Source: Saccharina japonica
Lineage: Eukaryota; Sar; Phaeophyceae; Laminariales; Laminariaceae
Length of the DNA stretch: 64,000 bases
Assembly: GCA_008828725.1 (NCBI GenBank)
Contig: MEHQ01002894.1
Location: 207,592 to 271,591, forward strand
Direction of reading: 5' to 3'
Part shown: positions 33,971 to 44,295 of the stretch, in pieces
Layout of the letters: every line of letters starts with the position of its first letter
How positions within the stretch are numbered: position 1 is the stretch's first letter
Notes under the pieces: generated by a model
Database searches by the model: none
Told to the model about the DNA's origin: nothing
Seen by the model: only the letters and a program-made list of their open reading frames with translations
Made by a program: the position numbers and the translations under genes

Positions 33971-34199
33971 ATCGCCGTGCAGAGTAAGGGAAAGATGGAG
34001 CCATCAGATTCAGCAAGCGACAGGCAATACGAAGCATAACAGCAGTGCTCGTGGAAACGTTTAGGTTGCCCGCGTGCCGGTAAAAAAGCGAGGAATGCAT
34101 TGAAACTGGAATGCTCGGATGTCGCCTGAGCGTGGCAACAGCAGGCAGGCAGGCAGCAAGCTTCCTTTCGAGAGGGTGTATAAGGCGTTTTCTAGCCAT
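33957..34199 (-). CDS. Possible 5' exon, unknown protein
   Basis: An 80-codon minus frame begins MARKRLIHPLERKLAACLPA and is rich in Arg, Ser and Leu, like an organelle-targeting N-terminus. It overlaps the acceptor tract assumed for 33890-33970, so at most one of the two models is right. Confidence 0.2.
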   Translation of the reverse strand: MARKRLIHPLERKLAACLPAVATLRRHPSIPVSMHSSLFYRHAGNLNVSTSTAVMLRIACRLLNLMAPSFPYSARRLGYL

Positions 34200-34324
34200 G
34201 TGCGCGTGCGTTTACTACTGTTACTGCTGCTGCTGCTACCTCCTCCTAAACTTGTCACTGCTACTATTAATACATGAAACTACAGCAATACTTGGTGTGG
34301 ACTAATGCTGCTGTTATTTGCTGT

Positions 34325-34458
34325 CATTAGTACGACTACTGCTGCTACTGTTACTGCTACTGCTACCGCTCCTGCTCGTACTGCTACTGCTACTGCTACT
34401 GCTACTGTTACTGCTACTGCTACTGCTACTGCTATGAGTACGACTACTGCTGTTACTG

Positions 34459-34545
<87 letters not shown>

Positions 34546-34550
34546 TCTCT
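34325..34550 (+). repeat. (TAC)n / TACTGC microsatellite
   Basis: Mixed ACTGCT units change into a pure TAC run (about 34458-34545, near 29 units). Long Thr- or Ser-only frames here are artefacts. Confidence 0.95.
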
Positions 34551-34841
34551 GTACATTAGAAGCACGGGAGCGTAGCTGAGCCGTTTGTGCGGCCAACAAT
34601 TCCTCCTTATCCGCCCCGATGAATGACACGCCACGAACTGCTTACTACCAGTATGTTATACTTATACACGCACGCGACTTCTGCAGGTTGCAGATCCGTC
34701 TGAACTCATAAAAACGAAAACAAATACGATGCTCTCCTTCCACCTGCACCACCCACTCGATCTAAGCCAGACGGCATGATCTGGCCGTTGTTCCTCGGCT
34801 CCGCTTGGCTACCGTACATCCCACGCAGCTTGCTTTGAAAT

Positions 34842-34885
34842 ATGAGCTTCGACGAAATCCTCGATCTCACAGCTGTTTTTTTTTT
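34842..34885 (+). other. SFDEILDLTA-coding segment, copy 2
   Basis: Reads MSFDEILDLTAVFFF before running into a T tract. See 29406-29505 and 49404-49446. Confidence 0.5.
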
Positions 34886-34926
34886 TTTTCCATCTATACT
34901 ATTAAATAGTCTCATAGGAGCATTTT

Positions 34927-35013
34927 AACCCCTTAAGAATTGGTCCCACGTATTTGGGGACAAGCTACTTGAAATTAATGTGGGATTTTTTTTTTAGTTC
35001 TGAATGGGTTAAG
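34927..35013. mobile_element. PiggyBac-like MITE, degraded copy
   Basis: TTTAACCCCTTAAGAATTGG at the left, TTTGGGGACAAGCTACTTGA inside, CTGAATGGGTTAAGA at the right. Confidence 0.55.
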
Positions 35014-35082
35014 AACTGCACCGACATTGTTGTGGGGACACTCTACTCGAAATTATAGTAGAGACGGATCGATTATCTACCA

Positions 35083-35205
35083 TTACGGGGGACCATAGTA
35101 AATGCTAGTAAATAGGACCTGCGGTACACTCAAACACCTATATATTCCACCATTTCTACTAACAATATTTGGTCCCTTTTACTATGGCCCCCCGAAATAC
35201 TATTA
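35083..35205. mobile_element. Foldback MITE F1, inverse orientation
   Basis: ATTACGGGGGACCATAGTAA at the left and TTACTATGGCCCCCCGAAAT at the right. The core reads in inverse (CACCTATATATT, AACAATATTTGGTCC). Confidence 0.8.
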
Positions 35206-35314
35206 ACCCATATAGAACTGCAGTCCCGTTTAGGGGACAAACCACTCTAATTCTAAGTAATTTGTCCCCTGAACGGGACTCCAGTCCTATACGAGTAAGG
35301 GTTAATAGTAAAAG
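35203..35314. mobile_element. PiggyBac-like MITE, copy 3
   Basis: TTAACCCATATAGAACTGCA at the left pairs with CAGTCCTATACGAGTAAGGGTTAA at the right. The middle TTTAGGGGACAAACCACTC is itself inverted in AGTAATTTGTCCCCTGAACG. Confidence 0.75.
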
Positions 35315-35335
35315 AGTTACAGTAGGGCCTATCAC

Positions 35336-35792
35336 GGAGGACCTTACTGGACCATAGTAAATAGGACCGAATCTTGTTAGGAAAAAAAGTAAAATAGATA
35401 GGTTGGTCATAGTAAATAGGACCAAATATTGTTAGGAAAAAAAGTAAAATAGATAGGTTGGTCATAGTAAATAGGACCAAATATTGTTAGGAAAAAAAGT
35501 AAAATAGATAGGTTGGTCATAGTAAATAGGACCAAATATTGTTAGGAAAAAAAGTAAAATAGATAGGTTGGTCATAGTAAATAGGACCAAATATTGTTAG
35601 GAAAAAAAGTAAAATAGATAGGTTGGCCATAGTAAATAGGACCAAATATTGTTAGGAAAAAAAGTAAAATAGATAGGTTGGCCATAGTAAACAGGACCAC
35701 ATATTGTTAGGAAAAAAAAGTAAAATATATACCAGGTAGGTTTTTGTGTTGAAAAGAGCCCCCCTATTTACTATGGTCCATCGTAATAGCAC
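35336..35792. mobile_element. Foldback MITE F1 with internal 55-bp tandem array
   Basis: The usual F1 left end is followed by seven head-to-tail units of exactly 55 bp (starts at 35351, 35406, 35461, 35516, 35571, 35626 and 35681), each beginning CATAGTAAATAGGACCAAAT. The normal F1 right half then follows (AGGTTTTTGTGTTGAAAAGA to CTATTTACTATGGTCCATCG). Units 2-5 are identical, so expansion is recent. Confidence 0.9.
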
Positions 35793-36029
35793 GTTGGGTC
35801 AATCTGGACCAGTACGAGCACTAAGAAGAACAAAGCTACGAGTGCATATACAGTACTACAGTACGTACATACATACGACTATTAAAAATACAGGAAGTAT
35901 ACTGGTGATGGTTACAGGTGCCGATTATTACATTACGATACAATTACGTACCTCATTGTAGCCACCAGCCACCTTATACGAGCCTGACACCCTTCGAGTA
36001 TAATTCCTTTTGTCCCAGAAGACGCATAC

Positions 36030-36126
36030 TTAACCCTTTTAGAACTGCAGTCCCGTTTTGGGGACATATGACTTAGAATTAGAGTGGTTTGTCCCCATAA
36101 CGGGACTGCACTTCTAAAAGGGTTAA
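36030..36126. mobile_element. PiggyBac-like MITE, best-preserved copy
   Basis: TTAACCCTTTTAGAACTGCA at the left is the near-exact inverse of TGCACTTCTAAAAGGGTTAA at the right. TTAA lies at both edges, with CAGTCCCGTTTTGGGGACA and its inverse inside. Confidence 0.8.
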
Positions 36127-36293
36127 GGAAGGTGTACAGACTACAGCAGTAGTTCGAATTGGGGGTGGGGAAGGGGTTCTTGAGAAACGCACCCTCAAAC
36201 CGGTACGAAAAAAAGCATCTGCAATCTGTCTGTGGAACCATATACCAGGTAATAGATATGCGAAGCACAAAGTAAAAAACCTATACCTGTCAG

Positions 36294-36440
36294 GTACGGG
36301 ACACCTAATAAGAAACAAGCTCATAAGAAAGCCAGGCCTGTCGGGAGTCGTTATGTTGAAATTAGTGTAGAAAGTACCCTCTCTCAAATAAGAAATCCAG
36401 CCTGGACCAGATTTACTGCTTCTCATTAGGTGCCCTGTAC
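36294..36440. mobile_element. 147-bp TIR MITE (ACAGGACACCTAATAAGAAA family), copy 2
   Basis: GTACGGGACACCTAATAAGA at the left pairs with TCTCATTAGGTGCCCTGTAC at the right. Confidence 0.75.
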
Positions 36441-36796
36441 TCTATAGAACAATACAATAGCAATAGCAGTGCGAGGACTATGAGCAAAAGAGAGGCAAGC
36501 TTGAGAGTACAGTCGGAGCATAAGGTATACTGGGAGCATCCGTAAATCATTAAACAAAAAAAAAAAACAGTGAACAGGGCTCATTAGTCCCAGGTTCTGG
36601 GGGCATGTGGCTGGCGTTTGCAACATTTCACGTTTCACAGATGCTCCCATTACCTGTGGCAGTAAAATTGAGATATTTGGGGACAAGAGTGGCTTGTACC
36701 TATGTACCAGGTACCACAGGTACGTACGCACGCGATCTACAGCAGTACGAGTACGTACATTACGTACGTTGTTCGAGCCCGGCCTGGTTTTTTTTT

Positions 36797-37433
36797 AGGG
36801 CAGCGGCCAAAAAAAGGTATACCTTGTCCGTTTGCGGCCAAAAACAGGTACATACTTAAACTCAAGTAAAAAACGCACTCCACGTGCCCTGCCATTGGTC
36901 CAAAACTCGTTGTACCGGTTTTTGCCTCTTTAAATGCCAGGTATACCTGATTTTTTCTACTCTGCTTGACTTTCACCTTTTTTTTGTCGTTTTTAAGCCA
37001 ACCAGAGGCCTTTCATAGTTCCACCCTATGCCCCCTATACAAACGCCGACGTACGCGGAGACCCCCTTCTCCCTTCGCACCTCGCACTACGTACACGCCA
37101 CTCGAGCGACACACAGATATATCTGCCTGCACACCTCCGCCGAAATAATACGAGATAGAAGGATCCCCTTCGGGATTGTGGTTGACTTGGAATAAATACC
37201 AGGGGTGTCGCAAGCTGAGAAGGGAGAATACAGCAGCAGGCGTTCGTTCCTCGTACTATTAATAGCAGCTACTCGTATACGTAGCCACCGGGCGAGCACG
37301 AAGAACATGAAAAAACTCTACTTTGCGTTGCAAGGAACGGCAGGTTCGTGGGGTGCGTTTTAAACTTGATTTTAGTATGTACCTGTTTTTGGCCCCGAAC
37401 GGACCAGGTGTACCTCTTTTTGGCCGCTGCCCT
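36797..37433. mobile_element. 637-bp Mutator-like element with ~110-bp TIRs
   Basis: AGGGCAGCGGCCAAAAA, AGGTATACCTTGTCCGTT, GGCCAAAAACAGGTACATAC and AAAACGCACTCCACG on the left recur in inverse on the right. Nine T lie on each side, compatible with a 9-bp target duplication in a T run. The centre (36910-37320) has no transposase, so it is non-autonomous. Confidence 0.72.
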
Positions 37434-37709
37434 TTTTTTTTTGTGGCCATCTAAACATCCCTTATATTTACGATCAGACCGGCGCGCATTGTGCATTATG
37501 CCTTCTACGCTACCCACAGGTACCCCAACACCAGGTACATTGTACGATGTAGGCTGTCCTGTTCTGTGGCAGCCAGTTGGCTCGAATTTAGAGCACAAAC
37601 AACACAGATCTTACATCGAGGCTCGTAAGTGGGAGCTGTCAAGCAGAACACGCAAACTCGCAAAGTACCAAATGGATCAAGGATATGTACTGCTGTACCA
37701 GTACAATAC
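37434..37709. other. No recognised feature
   Basis: Short forward frame continuous with 37348-37920, which is the shadow of the minus-strand exon at 37710-37881. Confidence 0.3.
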
Positions 37710-38459
37710 CTGCCCGGCAAATGGAGATAAGGCGGTACAGCTGCGATGCGTACTCGTACTGGTGTCGTCGTATTTTATCCAGCAAAGTACTTCGAAAGTT
37801 AAAGTTGCGCCGCATTATTTCCTTAGACCCACATTCCAGACCAGGCACGGGTTCGTACGGAATGAACTGTGTTGCTTGCTGCTGGACTACAGCTGCGCTG
37901 ATGGCAAGTCAGCCACGTGACTAGGTGAGCTGGAGTGTGCCCGCGGGTAGCCCGGCTATATAGAGCAGCGTTCCATCTGAACAGGCAGCAACGCATTCAT
38001 TTCGCAGAGGGCTCGACGAACCAAGCGCGTGCTGCGTTCTGCGTTGCTCTAAAATGTCTACGAATCGTAGTACGTTTTGCAGCCTGCTGTGTTCAACTTG
38101 TGAGCCCTTACCGCATCGCTGTTGGTGTCCAAGCTGTACAGCGACAAAATTTTCGTCCTCAACGCCAGCGATGCGTCGAACTGCGCGCCGGATGTGTCCT
38201 GGACTTGAGTCGCGTAAGGCATCGCCATGGTGTAGTGCGTAGAGTGTAGAGGTAGCGCCGGTCCACCTAGATGAGATCTTGGAAAATGTAGAACATCTCG
38301 TGTGGAATTTAATTTCCGCAACAACACGTACTGCGAGGCGTTCGGATGCAGGGGAAGGCGTCTTTTTTCGGCCGCCCAAAAGCCATGATTCTGCTGATCA
38401 TGCAGATCGGCGACAAGAACATAGGGCAGTAACAGCAAGAGACCACAGAACCAGAACAT
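37710..38459 (-). CDS. Putative secreted or type II membrane protein, two exons, unknown family
   Basis: Exon 1 (38112-38459) starts MFWFCGLLLLLPYVLVADLH, a good signal peptide or anchor. It continues NHGFWAAEKRRLPLHPNASQ, an N-glycosylation site in LRKLNST and LRTKILSLYSLDTNSDA, then a GCG|GTAAGG donor. A phase-compatible second exon (37710-37881) follows after CTGTAGTCCAG. It reads QFIPYEPVPGLECGSKEIMR and STLLDKIRRHQYEYASQLYR and has a CAG|GTATTG donor, so at least one more exon is expected beyond. Composition is protein-like and GC use exceeds the flanks. No domain is recognised. The competing minus frame at 37921-38379 overlaps exon 1 and looks like a shadow. Confidence 0.45.
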
Positions 38460-38766
38460 AACACAATACAGAACATCACCAGAGCACTACCCTGTTATGT
38501 GAGACGGGTTCCATCCGCCTGCTACTTGTTGACAGATAAACTACTGTACCATGGATCTTTGTTACTCATTTTTCTGGTACACCTGGCCGGTACGTACGTA
38601 GCCGGTAGCGGTGCTTTGCTCAGTTTTTTTTTGTATTTGTTGCAACGGTAAAACATGATGGGTCGTATGCCGTATTCCGTCCATCCACTGGATGGGTTCG
38701 ATAAAGCCTGCAAGCCTAAACGAAACGTCCAAAACCCTCCCTAACCCCATCCCCCCTCCTCCGCAG

Positions 38767-39010
38767 CACAAGTGTTGCAGAAGCGGCAAAGGGGGCCGGG
38801 TAGCCGCGCTTTCAGCGTCACCAACCCCATCTACTGCATTCACCGATCTACCTGCAGACCACCAACTACTACCTACTTCTGCTGCTGTTATCTGTGCATA
38901 CACGCGGGTACAATGTATCACACAGAACATAATGTGTTACGGCAAAGCGTGGACGGCAGGGACGCACTCTGGTACTCGTGCACTCGCGCTCCTCGCTCCG
39001 CTCTCTACAG
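38767..39010 (+). CDS. Internal exon candidate, unknown protein
   Basis: A strong pyrimidine tract (CCCTCCCTAACCCCATCCCC...CTCCGCAG) precedes an open stretch reading HKCCRSGKGGRVAALSASPT, then AVICAYTRVQCITQN and ALALLAPLST, ending at CTACAG|GTAACC. Entry phase is 0 and exit phase 1. The LTR-element fossil begins 16 bp beyond the donor, so that element would lie in this gene's intron. An upstream ATG at 38692 in the same frame would instead make this a first exon. No family is recognised. Confidence 0.4.
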
Positions 39011-39025
39011 GTAACCTTTATATTA

Positions 39026-39299
39026 TATTAAAGATATTAGGGCGTGAACACCTACATCTCTGATCAATGGTCATCGCCACTGTTGTAGCCAGGTACAGCA
39101 GTAGGTGTCACCATACTACTACTGTAGCCGGGGACAGCAACATATAGCACTGGTACTGCTGTAGCCGGGGGAAGCAATTGGTTGTACTGGTTCCACCACC
39201 AGTAGCATGTTGCAGTAGCCGAGCACAACAGTACGTAGCACCAGCGACGATAGTTATATCAACGCGGCGTGTTATGATACCGTTTCAACCAATATGCGG
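39026..39299 (+). repeat. LTR-like direct repeat, left
   Basis: Begins TATTAAAGATATTAGGGCGT and includes TACTGCTGTAGCCGGGGGAA and GTTGCAGTAGCCGAGC. It may extend to about 39440, where the similarity to the copy at 42593 continues (GCGGCATAACC). Confidence 0.75.
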
Positions 39300-39889
39300 C
39301 ATAACCTGCCGGGTTGTTGTATTCTCTTCACGAGGTCCTACGAGTAGATACTTACCGTTTCGACCAGTATGCGGCATAACCCACTGGGTTGGTTTTTCCT
39401 CTCACGAGGTCCTACTGACTGTAGCGAACGGATCATAGCCTGGGTAGCTGGAGAGAGAACACGGACCTACCCCACACCCTCACTCCTCTCACCACCACCT
39501 CTAGACTCAGATGTCTATTGTTCTGCAACTTTGGTTGCCCAATAAGCGGCCCTTCTACAAAACATCAATCTTCTTGGGTTTTATCATCGGTGGATTATCA
39601 TCTGTCCAACACCAGCATTGCAGCATGCTGCTGCCTGTGCCCGCCTGTGCGACCATCTGTCAAGGGTGTAACAACTATGCCTGAATAGGTTATGAGCCTC
39701 GGTATTCAGCAGGGGCACACATTAAAGCATCCTCGAGAGACGACGTCCACGAGGGATCCAAAACGAGCTGGCCTGGACAAGATTTAGTCGGAAAAAAAAA
39801 ACAAGAAAAAAAGTGAGTTCACGTCAAACAACAAATAGCGGAAATGCTCGACTACGTATGTACGAGTAAGGCATGTGGAAGTCGATCAA

Positions 39890-40870
39890 CTGCCTATTAG
39901 GATAGCAGCGCATGGCGCGTCGATTCATACTGTGTCGGGGCGTGTGTGTGACTGCGTTTGCGATTCTACCGGGTCGAGTGTTTAATCTGGTAACAACAGT
40001 TCACTTGGGTCGATAGAAATTGCACTACATCCAGACGTCCGTTCATCATCATCAGGATAATAGCAGTGCACAGCACGTCATATCATACTGCGTCGGGGCG
40101 TGTGTGCTATTGCATTTGTGATTCTACCGGGCCGAGTGTTAAAATATCTGGTAACAACAGTTCACTCGAGTCGACAGGAATTACACTACATCCAAACGTA
40201 CGATCATCATCATCAGGATAGCAGCGCATAGCGCGTCGATTCACACTGTGTCGGGGCGTGTGTGTGACTGCGTTTGCGATTCTACCGGGTCAAGTGTTCA
40301 ATCTGGTAACAACAGTTCACTCGGGTCGACAGGAATTGCACTACATCCAGACGTCCGCTCATCATCATCAGGATAGCAGTGCATAGCGCGTCGAATCATA
40401 CTGCGTCGGGGCGTGTGTGTTATTGCATTTGTGATTCTACCGGGCCGAGTGTTAAAATATCTGGTAACAACAGTTCACTCGGGGCGATAAAGAATTACAC
40501 TACATCCATACAAAACACGCAATATACTGTTGCGGTAAAATAAAACAAAAGGATAGCAGTACATATATAGCGCGTCGATTCATACTGTGTCGGGGCGTGT
40601 GTGGTACTGCGTTTGCGATTCAACCATGTCGAGTGTTAAAATATCTGGTAGCAACAGTTCACTCGGGGTGATAAACATTTGCACTACATCCGTATAAAAC
40701 CCGCAATACACTGTTGCGGCAAAAAAAGAAGGATAGCAGTACATAGCGCGTCGATTCATACTGTGTCGGGGTGAGTGTGGTACTGCGTTTGCGATTCAAC
40801 CGGGTCGAGTGTTAAAATATTTGGTAACAACAGTTCACTCGAGGCGATAAAAATTGCACTACATCCATAA
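39890..40870 (+). repeat. ~155-180-bp tandem repeat inside the LTR element
   Basis: Six units with the marker GGATAGCAGCGCATAGCGCG, then ACTGTGTCGGGGCGTGTGTG, TTGCGATTCTACCGGGTCGA and AACAACAGTTCACTCGGG. The last two units are longer because they pick up AACCCGCAATATACTGTTGC. Confidence 0.88.
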
Positions 40871-41115
40871 AAAAACCCGCAATATACTGTTGCGGTAAAG
40901 AAGAGAGTCCAAGCTAATAAAAGTGGGAGGCGAATTCAAAGAAACAAACCCGTAATATACTGTTGCGGTTAAAGAAGAGAGTCCAAGCTAATCGCAGTGG
41001 GAGGCGAATTCGAAAATAAACCCGTAATATACTGTTGCGGTAAAAGAGAGAGTCCAAGCTAACCACAGTGGGAGATTAATTCAAATATATATACCTGCAA
41101 TACACTGCTGTTGTT
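40870..41115 (+). repeat. ~75-bp tandem repeat inside the LTR element
   Basis: About four units of CCCGTAATATACTGTTGCGG followed by AGAGAGTCCAAGCTAA and GTGGGAGGCGAATTC. Confidence 0.88.
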
Positions 41116-41494
41116 GCGGTAAAAGAAGCGAGGCAGCGCAGCAACACCAACGCCTAAATGGCCCTCTTACTATCTACAAACGGAGTCGTTACAGCAGCGA
41201 CGCTGGCGTTGTTTCGACACACCCCCGACAACTGAAAAGCGGTTCGAAGGGGGAGATAATAGTGAAATTTCGAACGACTTTCCAGACGTCATGCAACTAA
41301 CTACCGAAGGCGGTCCATAGGAGGGCCGCATCGACAAGGAGATCGGATCCTGGGGCAGCTTTACAGCCGAATAAATAGCTACCTTATCTCCAGCGGGAAC
41401 TACTACTGCTGAGACTATCATAACTACTCCGCGAATTACGTATATTACTACTCGATCAAGACACGGACCAAGCTTCGTCGTCGTCATCGTCATA

Positions 41495-41530
41495 ACCATT
41501 ATCATCATCATCATCATCATCATCATCGCC
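41495..41530 (+). repeat. (CAT)n microsatellite
   Basis: About twelve CAT/CATCGC units; Met-rich reverse frame is an artefact. Confidence 0.9.
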
Positions 41531-42592
41531 ATCATCGCCATCATCATGGTCATCGTGTCCGGAAGACGCCGAGTGTATAGCAACGACTGGTATGGCAACA
41601 ACTGATACAGCAACGACTGGTACAGCAACGACTGCAGCATCGACGGGTACAGCAACGATTGGTTTGCGTCAGCCATCATCGGTTATTCAGTCAAGTTTCT
41701 ATCGCTTGCAACAAGTACTGGTGACCGTTAGTCGTGATTGACACTTCAGGCAAGCTTCTATCAGTTCTACCAATACTGGTTATCATTATACCTGGTGAGT
41801 TAATTGGTGTACCTTTCAGTTGGGGAGGAGCATTAAGTGTAGGCTGAGTAACCAATACACACATAGTCAACGTTCAGTACAGTAAGTAACTGCTGATAAT
41901 AGTAGCAACCCGAACAGCATCGTTTCGATATACCTCCTGGAAGAGACGTCTGGACGATCAAGCGTGTGGTTTGTTTCTTTTTCGTTGGCGTTTTGTTTCT
42001 TTGCTGTCCACTTTTAGCAGAAATAAGGGAGCTAGCCAATGGGGGAGCTACTTTATTTCCATTTTACATATGCGGGGTATCGTTGTCGTAGACACCGATG
42101 TTTTAATAGAACGTGTTACGTTGAGTACAGAGCTCTTTATCGTGGGCATAGACAGTGAAACGCTGTGATTATTCAAAGTGGTTGGGATTTCCATTGCAGT
42201 TGACAAGCTTGACAGTAAAAAAAAAAAAGGGACACACGTCTGGAACCACGTTCTCCTGCACGAAATGTAGTTTTAGTTTGTTTTTCAAGTTATGACCAGG
42301 ACTCAGATTGATATACGTAGGATCATGAGCGGTCCTGGAATACATACATTCCCGGGCAGAGCCCTAGTTACGCCGGCGTTTTTTGTTGATGACCGAGAAG
42401 ATCTTGGAGCCACCACCAGTATAGTTTAGACGTTTGCTTACGCTTAGTGAACAGCCTTACGCTTAGTGAATTTCGTAGACGTTTGGAGTTCGTAGACGTT
42501 TAAAACGAGTGTCGACAACAGACAGGGTAACATTATTCGGTGCTTCAGTGCCCACAACAGTGCGATTTTCATTACGGGGGAGTGTTAAAGAT

Positions 42593-43020
42593 ATTAGGGC
42601 GCGAACACCTACATCTCTGATCAATGTTCATCGCCACTGCTGTTGCGTGGGGGAGCATTAGTTAGGACTAGTACTGCTGTAGCCGAGGAGAGCAGTAGGC
42701 AGTTGTAGTCGGGGGAAGCAGTTCGTAGCACTACTGTAATACTGCTGTAGCCGGGAAGCAGCAGTCACGATACGTAACCAAGTACCACTCGGTAGCTTCG
42801 GGATCGCGACGAGTCAAGAAGCAAGTTTACCCGAGCTACGCCCGGCCAGAACTGGGATCGGCTGACCGCTATTTCGTCGGCCAACGTAGGTAGCACTGGT
42901 TGCGCCAATAGCGTGTTGCAGTAGCCGAGCGCAACAGTATCACCGGTGATTTTATAGGTTAAACTTAATGTTACGTTGCGGTTCGACTAAGAATGCGGCG
43001 TAACTACGACCAGTTCGTTG
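42593..43020 (+). repeat. LTR-like repeat, middle (diverged) copy
   Basis: TGTTAAAGATATTAGGGCGC, then the same order of TGCTGTAGCCG motifs and GTTGCAGTAGCCGAGCGCAA as the outer copies. It suggests a recombined or tandem element with two internal regions. Confidence 0.6.
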
Positions 43021-43094
43021 AGGACCCCGACGGGTTCTATTTGTACGGGGCGGTTAGTTGTTAAATGCCTTGGTGAATAAGCTGATCACTGGAG

Positions 43095-43430
43095 TATCGT
43101 TTCAACGAGTGCTGATGATCGTTAGCCATGACCGGCACTTTAGTCAAGTTATATCGCTTCCAACGAGTGCTGATGACCGTTAGCCATGATCGGCCTTTTA
43201 GTACATTTTATATCGCTTCCAACGAGCGCTGATGATCGTTAGCCATGATCGGCACTTTAGTCAAATTTCTATTTTGCTTCCAACGAGTGCTGATGATCGT
43301 TAGTCATGATCGGTACTTTAGTCCATTTTGTTTTGCTTCCAACGAGTGCTGATGATCGTTAGCCATGATCGGCACTTTAGTCAAGTTTCTATTTGCTTTC
43401 AACGAGTGCTGTTGAACGTTACGATAGCCA
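43095..43430 (+). repeat. ~60-bp tandem repeat inside the LTR element
   Basis: Six units of TTCCAACGAGTGCTGATGATCGTTAGCCATGATCGG-type sequence. A single diverged unit is at 41700, in the first internal region. Confidence 0.88.
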
Positions 43431-43576
43431 TCATCGTTATTCAAGTTACGTATACGTGTAGGCTAGGTCCTGATGCAAAACACAATGGCAGTAAATACTC
43501 AGTAGCCATCTAGCCGTAAATATGGTGTTGCTCTAGTACATATCAGTACAACAGCGCGATATCCATTAAGGGGGAG

Positions 43577-43850
43577 TATTAAAGATATTAGGGCGTGAAC
43601 ACCTACATCTCTGATCAATGGTCATCGCCACTGTTGTAGCCAGGTACAGCAGTAGGTGTCACCATACTACTGCTGTAGCCGGGGACAGCAACATATAGCA
43701 CTGGTACTGCTGTAGCCGGGGGAAGCAATTGGTTGTACTGGTTCCACCACCAGTAGCATGTTGCAGTAGCCGAGCACAACAGTACGTAGCACCAGCGACG
43801 ATAGTTATATCAACGCGGCGTGTTATGATACCGTTTCAACCAATATGCGG
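43577..43850 (+). repeat. LTR-like direct repeat, right
   Basis: Matches 39026-39299 almost exactly and stops at ATATGCGG, where unrelated sequence begins. Confidence 0.75.
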
Positions 43851-44290
43851 AAGATCCAAAGTCTGTAGTAGTTGGAATTGGCGGAAGCTTTCACGGGAAA
43901 AAGTGGAAAACCAAAGCTTCCATTCACTTCTTCCGTAGAAGTGGCGGAAGCTTAAGCTTTCATTGCAAGAAGTGCAAGCTTCCATGGAAGCAATGTGCGT
44001 GGCGGAAACTCACGCGAAGACCCACGGGATGTCGACAGGCGGGAGCACTTTGTTTTTCGCCGGGAACAAGCGGGAGTCCGCGGGAAATCAGGCGGGAGTA
44101 CACGGGAATTCTGGCGGGATCAACGGGACCGCCGGAACACAAATCGCGGAAATACACATCTTGTTTAAGTCATTCGAAGTATACCTGTACGGAGTGTACA
44201 ACATAATGCCGAATATAAAAAAATAATAAATAAAAAAAAACAATGTTATGGAACTCCGTACGCTCCGTGCGTACACTCGTGGTGTTTTTG
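43851..44290. other. Short repeats, no gene
   Basis: GTGGCGGAAGCTT and GCGGGAGTACACGGGAA-type units in degenerate tandem. An inverted pair (TGTACGGAGTGTAC / GTACGCTCCGTGCGTAC) is near 44195 and 44262. Confidence 0.5.
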
Positions 44291-44295
44291 TTTTA

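Larger units (their letters stand above)
39026..43850 (+). mobile_element. LTR-retroelement fossil, non-coding (TRIM/LARD-like)
   Basis: A 274-bp direct repeat (39026-39299 and 43577-43850) that is almost identical bounds the region. AAGGGGGAG, a polypurine-tract-like run, lies just before the right copy. A third, more diverged LTR-like copy starts at 42593 after ACGGGGGAG. The interior holds tandem repeats (see separate entries) and no gag or pol domains that I can see, so it is a broken or non-autonomous element, probably of LTR type with Ty1/copia-like signals. The near-identity of the outer repeats suggests a recent insertion; the right copy is shorter than the left appears to be. Confidence 0.6.

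Noticed and set aside
34305-34634. Thr-rich and Ser-rich long frames
   Set aside because: Trinucleotide microsatellite translated in two frames and on both strands.
35351-35735. Regular 55-bp direct repeats resembling a CRISPR array
   Set aside because: There are no variable spacers; units abut each other, start inside a MITE half, and the genome is eukaryotic.
37921-38379. 152-codon minus frame
   Set aside because: Overlaps the signal-peptide exon in another frame. It has no N-terminal signal and an unlikely composition.
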